Made by a program: the position numbers and the translations under genes | Assembly: GCF_016801865.2 (NCBI RefSeq) | Contig: NC_068939.1 | Span: 116,788,040-116,852,039, forward strand | DNA length: 64,000 bases | Direction: 5' to 3' | Source: Culex pipiens pallens | Taxonomy: Eukaryota; Arthropoda; Insecta; Diptera; Culicidae | Part shown: positions 56,978 through 64,000 of the stretch, in pieces | How positions within the stretch are numbered: the first letter of the stretch is position 1 | How the letters are laid out: every line of letters begins with the position of its first letter | Notes under the pieces: model-generated | Databases searched by the model: none | What the model was told of the DNA's origin: nothing | What the model saw: only the letters and a program-made list of their open reading frames with translations

Positions 56978-57160
56978 AAATGATAATATTTTTTTAAAAA
57001 TTACAGACTGACAATTGGGTGACAAATAATCGTAATCGCTTTGGAATCTTTCTGAGGCTGTACATTACGTATTTATGAAATGCATTTTTTAAGAATCTAG
57101 TTGTTTGCCGAAGACATCAAATCAATCAGAAAATCTCATCTCGAGATAAATATCATCATA

Positions 57161-59289
57161 TGAGCAATTCTCTACCAAAACCGGAAATGGATTTTATTTG
57201 TATTTTTTGATTTGGCTCAAACTTTGTGGGGGCCTTCCCTATGACCAAATAAGCTATTTTGCGTCATTGGTTCACCCATACAAGTCTTCATACAATTTTG
57301 GCTGCTATCCATACAAAAATGGTATGTAAATATTCAAACAACAGTAACTTTTGAGTGAATTTTCGGATCAATGTGGTGTCTTCGGCAAAGATGTAGGTAT
57401 TGTTGGGGACTTTTGAGAAAAAAATTGGTACACGGAAAAAAAAATGCAGATTTTTTAATCAACTTTTTTTTAACTAAAACTCAATTTCCCAAAAACGTAT
57501 TTTTTGATTTTCAAGATTTTTTGATATGTTTTAGAGGACAAAAATCCGCAAATTTTGAGCCTTAGAGAAACATGGTCAAAAAATCTGCCGACACGAAAAT
57601 TGAAGTTTTCAAAATCTCACCAAAACAACCCACCATTTTCTAATGACGATATCTCAGCAATTAATGGTCCGATTTTCAATGTTAATACATGAAACATTCG
57701 TGAAATTTTCCGATATTTTCGAAAAAAATATTTTTAAAGTTTTCAAATCAAGACTAGCATTTTAAATGAGCGTTATATTCAATGTTTGGCCCTTTTAAAA
57801 TGTTAGGCGTCATCCATAAAGTACGTCAATCTCTAGGGGGCGAGGGGGGGGGGGGGTTGTCATAAGCGTGACAAAGTGTGACAAGGGGGAGAGAGGGGGT
57901 CCGTTAGACCGTGACGTCACGCTAGAATATTTCCTGAATACTGAAAATTCAGTTAAAAAATATATCTAAAAAGAGTTTTTTTTAGATAAAATTTACTCAT
58001 AAATCAAACACGACACAAGGCTTTAAGATACTGAGTTTCCGATGATAGATTTAATATGCTTAAATTATTGGATTTTCAAAAAAAAACTGTTGATGGTGAT
58101 TTCTATCACTATAACATTCAACAAAAAAAATCTAAACACAACCTGTAAAAATTAAAAACTTTCTCGATTGATTTCTTAATTTATAAATAATCCTATTTAT
58201 ACATAAATCATGTAATAATTATTCAAAAATCAATATGAAGGGGGGTTCAACAGAATGTGACGTACTTTTCGAAGGGGGGTTGGAGCCAGCGAGACAAAGT
58301 GTGACATAGGGGGGAGGGGGGTTAATTTTGGCCGATTTTAGCGTGACATATGTTATGGATGACGCCTTAGTCTTGATTTAAAAAATTTCAAAATATTTTT
58401 TTCGAAGAGATCGGAAAATTTCACGAATGTTTCATATTTTAACATTGAAAATCGAACCATTAATTGCAGAGATATCGTCATTAAAAAATGGTGGGTTGTT
58501 TTGGTGAGATTTAGAAAACTTCAATTTTCGTGTTTCTTTTTCTTAAAGCGGCTCTATCTCAGCAACCCGAGGTCCAATCTTCAATGTCTCTTAAACAATT
58601 TGATAGCAAATTTTCTGAACTTTTCAAAAAAAAATAATTTAGAAATGGTCACTCATGGTAACTATTTTTAAAAATCGAAAAACAGCCAATACTTTGCAAA
58701 AATCAAACTTTCAGTGGCTATATCTTGAAAACGGAGCCCTTTATCAAAAAATCTGTAGAGTACTTTTCAATTGCAAATTCAATTTTGCATTAAAAAATAA
58801 TTTCAAATTTGTTTTTGCATGAAACTTCAATTTTTTTCCAAAAATCACTACTTTTTCAAAAATTTATAACTCGGCGGCAGATTTTTTGACCATGTTTCTC
58901 TATGGCTCAAAAGTTGCGGATGTTTGTCCCCTAAAACATATAAAAAAATCTCGAAAATCAAAAAATACGTTTTTTGGGAAATTGAGTTTTAGTGAAAAAA
59001 AAGTTAATAAAAAAATCTGCAAATTTTTTTTCCGTGTACCTATTTTTTTCTCAAAAGTCCTCAACAATACCTACAACTTTGCCGAAGACACAAAATTGAT
59101 CAGAAAATTCACTCAAAAGTTACTGTTGTTTGAATATTTACATACCATTTTTGTATGGACAGCAGCCAAAATTGTATGGAGAATATAGCTTATTTGGTCA
59201 TTGGGAAGGCCCCCATAAAGTTTGAGCCAAATCAAAAAATGCAATAAATAAAATTGTCGAAATCGGCTGGTTTCGTAGAGAGTTGCTCA
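57161..59289. mobile_element. Foldback family Y, near-complete copy with MITE insertion
   Basis: TGAGCAATTCTCTACCAAAA at the left is mirrored by GTAGAGAGTTGCTCA at 59289. Arms run through CAATTTTGGCTGCTATCC, AATTTCCCAAAAACGTATTT and TTTCACGAATGTTTCATATT-like blocks. The left arm-to-centre portion is split by 57806-58366. Excluding the insert it is about 1.56 kb. Confidence 0.8.
57806..58366. mobile_element. 561-base Harbinger-like MITE, TTA duplication
   Basis: The left end GGCGTCATCCATAAAGTACG is mirrored by a right end finishing TATGGATGACGCC. TTA flanks both (57803-57805, 58367-58369). The Y-related copy at 12605-12625 shows the undisturbed site. G-rich tracts sit inside each end. A three-base TTA duplication and GG terminus are the PIF/Harbinger pattern. 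Confidence 0.88.
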
Positions 59290-60809
59290 TATCTCTTATT
59301 TTATAATATATTGCCGTACCCATTTTGTATGACCTGCCCACAAAATTGTATTGGGACTTATGTGGAGAAGCTAATGATGCAAAATTGCATGAAGCCTTGT
59401 ATGGATGAACCAATGATACAAAATGGCTTCTTTGGTTATAGGAAAGGCCCCGGCTTCGGTGGAGAACTGCTCAGTAAGTCATTTGTTTTCTAAATATCTC
59501 AAAGCCACGGCACCGCATGGTAGGCAATGTTTTTCTCCAAAAAGGGGCGAAAAATATTGTTTGGAATAATGTGGCCATTATTCGTGGAATGAGACAGCAG
59601 CCGGGAATGGAATGGAGTGTGCCACGGAAACGGGAAACTGCTCTGTGTGACAATGCGAGGAATTCGACACTAGTCACTCCACCCCGCCCCGGCATCAAGC
59701 CAGCAGGCAGACAACTTTCGACGAATAGTAACAATGCCTCGCAAAGTTACGCGAAATGCAAATCTTCCAAAACTGGGGAAATGGAAAATGAGAAAACGGC
59801 GCGCTGGTTGATTGAGTTGGTTGTCAGTTTGAGCGATGGAAAAGAATGACACCGGATTTTGGTATTTCAGCCTTGTGAAGGAGTCATACATTTTTTTTGG
59901 ATATTTCCAGAATTTCTTAGCTAGTAGAAATAGTAGTGAAAAGGAAATCTCTCCTCAAACAAACTTAAAACAAAGATTCAGTTACAGAAGCAAATCTCAA
60001 TCACAAGTGTTAACCACAAGTTTTCTCTGCAACAAAGAAGCAACAATAATCCAGTGATTGGATTAGACTATTCCTGACAGGCAGATATTTCACCAGGCTC
60101 CTAATTCTACCCGGTTTCCCAAAATATCAAACAATCCGATCACAATCTGCAACCAAACTAACCCCTGCTCATCCGGCTGTCAGAAGCAGACCGGATCAGT
60201 TTCAAAATTCCTATTCCAGCAAAAAAAAATGCGTTCTATTCTTTTCGTACAATGCCACCCGGAAGTGATCTCATCACCCTTAAAGCTCCTCAGTAAAGTG
60301 TGTTCACCTAACCGGAAACTGCTGCTGCTGAAAGTGCACACACATGGCAAAATCAGGCATAAAGGATGATTATAATCCCATTTCAAAACTCCCAGATGTA
60401 CATTAATGTTTCACGATGATCCAACCGGAAGACAGGCACCAGCAGCAGCCGCTGCCAGTGACATCTCTGTTCTGTTCTAACTTTGCCCAAAAGCCTACAT
60501 GAAGGGGTAGCTTTTTTGGCAAAAAAGTTCTGGATCATTTTCGATTAGGGGCCCTTTTCTCTGTTGTTGCTCCTGTTGCTTCTTTTTTTTTTTCGAGGAA
60601 ACTTGCTGGCAATCTGGGAATGTATACGGAAAATTCAATCAAATAAAACTGTCAAATTTTCTTTTCGTTCGCTATGGCGTCGATCCTTGAGGGACTTTGT
60701 GGAATTCCCACAACTTTCAGCGAAGGTTTTTTAGAGCTTAGCAATTCTTTGCAAAATGAAGAAATGGGAACTACAACCCTTTGTGGTTATGTTTCTGTCA
60801 AACATAATA
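59290..60809. other. Single-copy-looking interval, no gene identified
   Basis: Balanced composition from about 59480 to 60660, with no repeat partner here. The longest frames (59517-59849 plus, 59471-59734 minus) overlap on opposite strands and match no family I know. Confidence 0.35.
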
Positions 60810-60950
60810 CAGTCCAGACTCGATTATCCGAAGCCTCGAATATCCGAAGCTTCGATTATCTGAAGTTCGACTATCCGAAGGTTTGTATGGGACTTCGGAT
60901 AATCGTATCACGAACAAAAAAAAATCGTTTTTTTTCTTTTTTTTGTTTTA
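60810..60950 (+). mobile_element. CGATTATCCGAAG-repeat element, copy 1
   Basis: Starts CAGTCCAGACTCGATTATCC after TA and repeats a TCGATTATCCGAAG word four times. It then has TTCGGATAATCGTATCACGA and an A/T tract. A second copy lies at 61660-61800. The terminus matches the fragment at 12952-13006. Pogo/Tigger affinity is a guess. Confidence 0.6.
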
Positions 60951-60955
60951 AACAT

Positions 60956-61650
60956 GGGTAATTCTCAACCAACTCACACGAAATCGAGAAAAGTTGCCCC
61001 GACCCCTCTTAGATTTGCGTGAAACTTTGTCCTAAGGGGTAACTTTTGTCCCTGATCACGAATCCGAGGTCCGTTTTTTGATATCTCGTGACGGAGGGGC
61101 GGTACGACCCCTTTCATTTGTGAACATGCGAAAAAAGAGGTGTTTTTCAATAATATGCAGCCTGAAATGGTGATGAGATAGAAATTTGGTGTCAAAGGGA
61201 CTTTTATGTAAAATTAGATGCCCAAATTGATGGCGTACTCAATATTCGGAAAAAAAACGTATTTTTCATCGAAAAATACACTAAAAAAGTTTTGAAAGCT
61301 GTGCCATTTTCCGTTACTCAACTTTAAAATTTGTTGGAACATGTAATTTTAAGGGAAATTTGATGTACTTTTCGAATCCACATTGACCCATTGGTCATTT
61401 TTTCATTTAGAACAAAAATTTTCATTTTAAAATTTTGTGTTTTTTCTAACTTTGCAGGGTTATTTTTTAGAGTGTAACAATGTTCTACAAAGTTGTAGAG
61501 CAGACAGTAACAAAAATTTTGATGTGTAAACATAAGGGGTTTGCTTGTAACTATCACGAGTTATCGCGGTTCTACGAAAAAATGTTTTGAAAAAGTTTCT
61601 TTTTGCGTTTCTCTTTGTTTCGTCGTCCGTGTCTGTCTGTATTTTTATTT
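60956..61650. mobile_element. Foldback family X, copy 3, half element
   Basis: Starts GGGTAATTCTCAACCAACTC with the GAAATCGAGAAAAGTTG outer form. It follows one full arm and enters the shared centre in reverse (GCGTTTCTCTTTGTTTCG, 61611), where it ends. The second arm is missing. Confidence 0.8.
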
Positions 61651-61659
61651 ATTTTTTTA

Positions 61660-61800
61660 ACTCGATTATTCGAAGCCTCGATTATCCGATGTTTCGATTA
61701 TCTGAAGTTCGATTATCCGAAGGTTTGTATGGGACTTCGGTTAATCGAATCACGAACAAAAAAAATGTTTTCGTATTTTTTTATTTTCTTACTTAAACAT
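61660..61800 (+). mobile_element. CGATTATCCGAAG-repeat element, copy 2
   Basis: Same order of TCGATTATCCGAAG words and a GGTTTGTATGGGACTTCGG block as copy 1, in the same direction, but lacking the CAGTCCAGA terminus. The half X element lies exactly between the two copies. Confidence 0.55.
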
Positions 61801-62149
61801 CAAATTCGAGTTCTGCGAACACATTTTAGTCAATCTGGTCCGTCCCATATGTGAAAACAGCAAGCCGAGAAAAACGCATGTCAAATTTGTACCGCCCATA
61901 TAGCTTCGTGTTAGAATTTCACGAAATAGTGGATTTTCTCCAGTTTTCTAGAACAAAGTACTCAATTTTATTGGTTTTTCTTATAGTTTACATGATTTCG
62001 AACCAAACTACATCATTACCTCAAAATTGACGAAACTGCATATGGGATGGACTAGCTTCGAGCGGCAGCTTACCAGTTGGAAAATATTTCAAAAATAAAT
62101 TGAAATCCAATCAATGTCACCCAAGTTTACGGAACTTTTTTTCTTTTTC

Positions 62150-62830
62150 AGCAATGTCCCAATCCAGAGGACAAAAAATAATTATTGTCAAAAATTAACA
62201 TATCTTCAAAAAAAATTAATATTGATTGCTAACTAGGTATTTTGAAAATAATTTTTGAGTATCCCACAATAAATATTTTTACTATCGGAATCAATGAAAA
62301 GTCCCGACCATTTGATACCCATATTGTAAGATATTTAAATATTAAGTTTTTTTTCGAAAATTCGCTGTTTTGTGAATTTTTTTAGTTTTTCACAAAAAAT
62401 ATTATAACTTTCGAAATGTATGAAAGCATTCCGATCATTTGATAGCCATATTGTAATGAACTAAAACAAAAATACGTAGTTTTGTGAAAATTTTGATTAT
62501 TTAAAAAAAAAATTATACTAACTTTCCAAATATATGAAATAATCCCGATCATTTGATACCCATATTTAAAAAAAAAAAACAGAAATTTTTAAAACTTTTT
62601 TGAAAATATGTAGTTTTGTGAAAATTTTGACTATTTTCAAAAACTTGTGTAGTAACTTTCTAAATTTATGAAAAAATCCCGATCATTTGAAACCCATTTT
62701 GTGAAAAAAATAAATTTTGAGTACTTTTTCGAAAATACGTAATTTGTGTTTTAATTTTCGAAATGTATGAAATAATCCCGATCATTTGATAGCCATATTG
62801 CAATAACAATAGTATTGAGTTAGTTTAGTT
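62150..62830. repeat. Diverged tandem repeat, about 100-135-base spacing
   Basis: The phrase CCCGATCATTTGATACCCAT (with variants) recurs near 62303, 62430, 62543, 62678 and 62777. It is each time preceded by a TTTCGAAATGTATGAAA-like stretch. The spacing is irregular and the units AT-rich, indicating an old array. Confidence 0.65.
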
Positions 62831-63277
62831 TTTAGCTATAGTTTTTCAAACAAAATTTTCCTCTCAAAACTGACAATTTTTACAAATTGTAAGCTGATGT
62901 GATACTGTCAAAATCTGTGCCAAACTGTGCCCGAAAGGAGCCCGGGGCTTTTTGATCAGAGTGGTTTCCCCCTTGATTGAGTATTTTTTCGAGAAACATT
63001 GCATTTTCAAAATACAGGAAAAATACATATTTTTGTGTAAATTTTCATGTAATTATAATTGCAAAGGATAGCTGAGAGCATCCCGATTCCAAAACACTAT
63101 AATGATTTGAAGTTTGGAAGATTTTTCAGACGATTACAGCGAATGTCTCCCATATAGCCCAAATCCCATAAGCTCAGTGCTTCAGTTATGCACTCGACGG
63201 TGCTTAACCGAGGCAGCAGAACGAATTATAACCGGGGCATGACTGTATAACGATTATTTTGGTAATTTTAATTTAAT

Positions 63278-63983
63278 ATGGTACTTTTAGAACTTTTAGT
63301 ACCGAGCGTGACGATCGACGGCGACGAGTTCGAGGTTGTGGAGGAGTTTGTGTACCTCGGATCGTTGGTAACGTCGGACAACAACTGCAGCAGAGAAATT
63401 CGGAGGCGCAACATCACCGGTAGTCGTGCCTACTACGGACTCCACAAGACCTTACGGTCTGGTCACCTTTCCCGGCGTACAAAGTGCACTATGTACGAAA
63501 CGCTGATAAGACCCGTCGTCCCCTACGGGCACGAGACGTGGACAATGCTCGAGGAGGACCTGCAAGCGCTTGAGGTTTTCGAACGCCGAGTGCTTAGGAC
63601 GATCTTTGGCGGCGTGCGTGAGAACACTGTATGGAGGAGAAGGATGAACCACGAGCTGGCGCAACTCTACGGCAAGCCAAGTATTCGGAAGGTCGCCAAG
63701 GCCGGCCGGATCCGGTGGGCCGGACACGTCGCAAGAATGCCGGACGCGCTGGATGCGCGCGAACCGAACCGGACAATCAATCCGGTGAAGTTGGTGTTCA
63801 ATTCGGAGCCGGTTGGAACGCGGCGGAGGTGGGGCGCAACGTGCGAGGTGGTTAGACCAAGTGGAGGAAGATCTGAGAAGTGTGGGAGTTCCGAGTCGGA
63901 ATTGGAGAGTAGCAGCCCAGGACCGAGTTCAGTGGCAGCGCATCTGGAGACAGCTCATGACCCGGAGGTTGTACGAGCAGTAA
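63278..63983 (+). pseudogene. RTE-type LINE, 3' end of the reverse transcriptase ORF
   Basis: The protein segment EEFVYLGSLVTSDNNCSREI, then RPVVPYGHETWTM, ALEVFERRVLRTIFGG and GRIRWAGHVARMPD is the characteristic C-terminal region of RTE-clade endonuclease/reverse-transcriptase polyproteins. The catalytic endonuclease and YxDD parts are absent, so the copy is 5'-truncated near 63295. Near 63845 the frame shifts by one base: the true continuation (RWLDQVEEDLRSVG..., ending TRRLYEQ) uses another frame and stops at 63983. The frame that stays open past this is noise. The AAGTAAAGTAAGTAAGG end is a short-repeat tail that may continue beyond the window. Confidence 0.8.
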
Positions 63984-64000
63984 AAGTAAAGTAAGTAAGG

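Overview
This is animal DNA, most likely from a culicine mosquito (Culex is my best guess). The reasons are: dense miniature transposons of styles common in mosquitoes, tRNA-headed SINEs, an L1/Tx1-type LINE, an RTE-type LINE end, AT-rich intergenic sequence with GC-richer islands, and a 100-base N gap typical of a scaffolded eukaryotic assembly. I see no complete host gene, no rRNA, no intact canonical tRNA gene, no CRISPR array and no bacterial-style operon. The organism call is inference from repeat style and would need a search to settle.

Layout. 1-7 kb: sparse elements, a SINE and a 1.5-kb (AACTC)n satellite. 7.07-11.1 kb: a Russian-doll nest in which a 112-base hairpin MITE sits in a 1.87-kb terminal-inverted-repeat (TIR) element, inside a foldback, inside a larger foldback family (X). 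11.4-14.9 kb: assorted MITEs, an assembly gap and a GC-richer island. 14.9-19.1 kb: a probable large TIR element holding a tandem array, two SINEs and a LINE tail. 19.1-22.1 kb: single-copy-looking sequence. 22.15-26.83 kb: a transposon-like shell filled by a 164-base satellite (27 anchors). 27-36 kb: more foldbacks, MITEs and SINEs. 37.5-42.5 kb: a nearly full-length LINE with ORF1, a twice-frameshifted ORF2 and a poly(A) tail. 44.4-50.7 kb: a foldback of family Y enlarged from about 1.5 to 6.3 kb by three nested insertions. 51-61.7 kb: X and Y foldbacks again, plus nested MITEs. The window ends in a frameshifted RTE-type LINE 3' end.

How the parts relate. The only proteins with recognisable function are retrotransposon proteins. 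Everything else is non-autonomous DNA that would depend on enzymes encoded elsewhere. Several insertions can be proved from the window itself, because an uninterrupted copy of the target (an empty site) lies a few kilobases away. The most unusual items are: a SINE architecture with two tRNA-like modules facing each other, joined to at least two unrelated 3' bodies; an exon-like segment with both splice sites inside a transposon; a TE-hosted satellite; and a foldback family whose centre is flipped relative to its ends.
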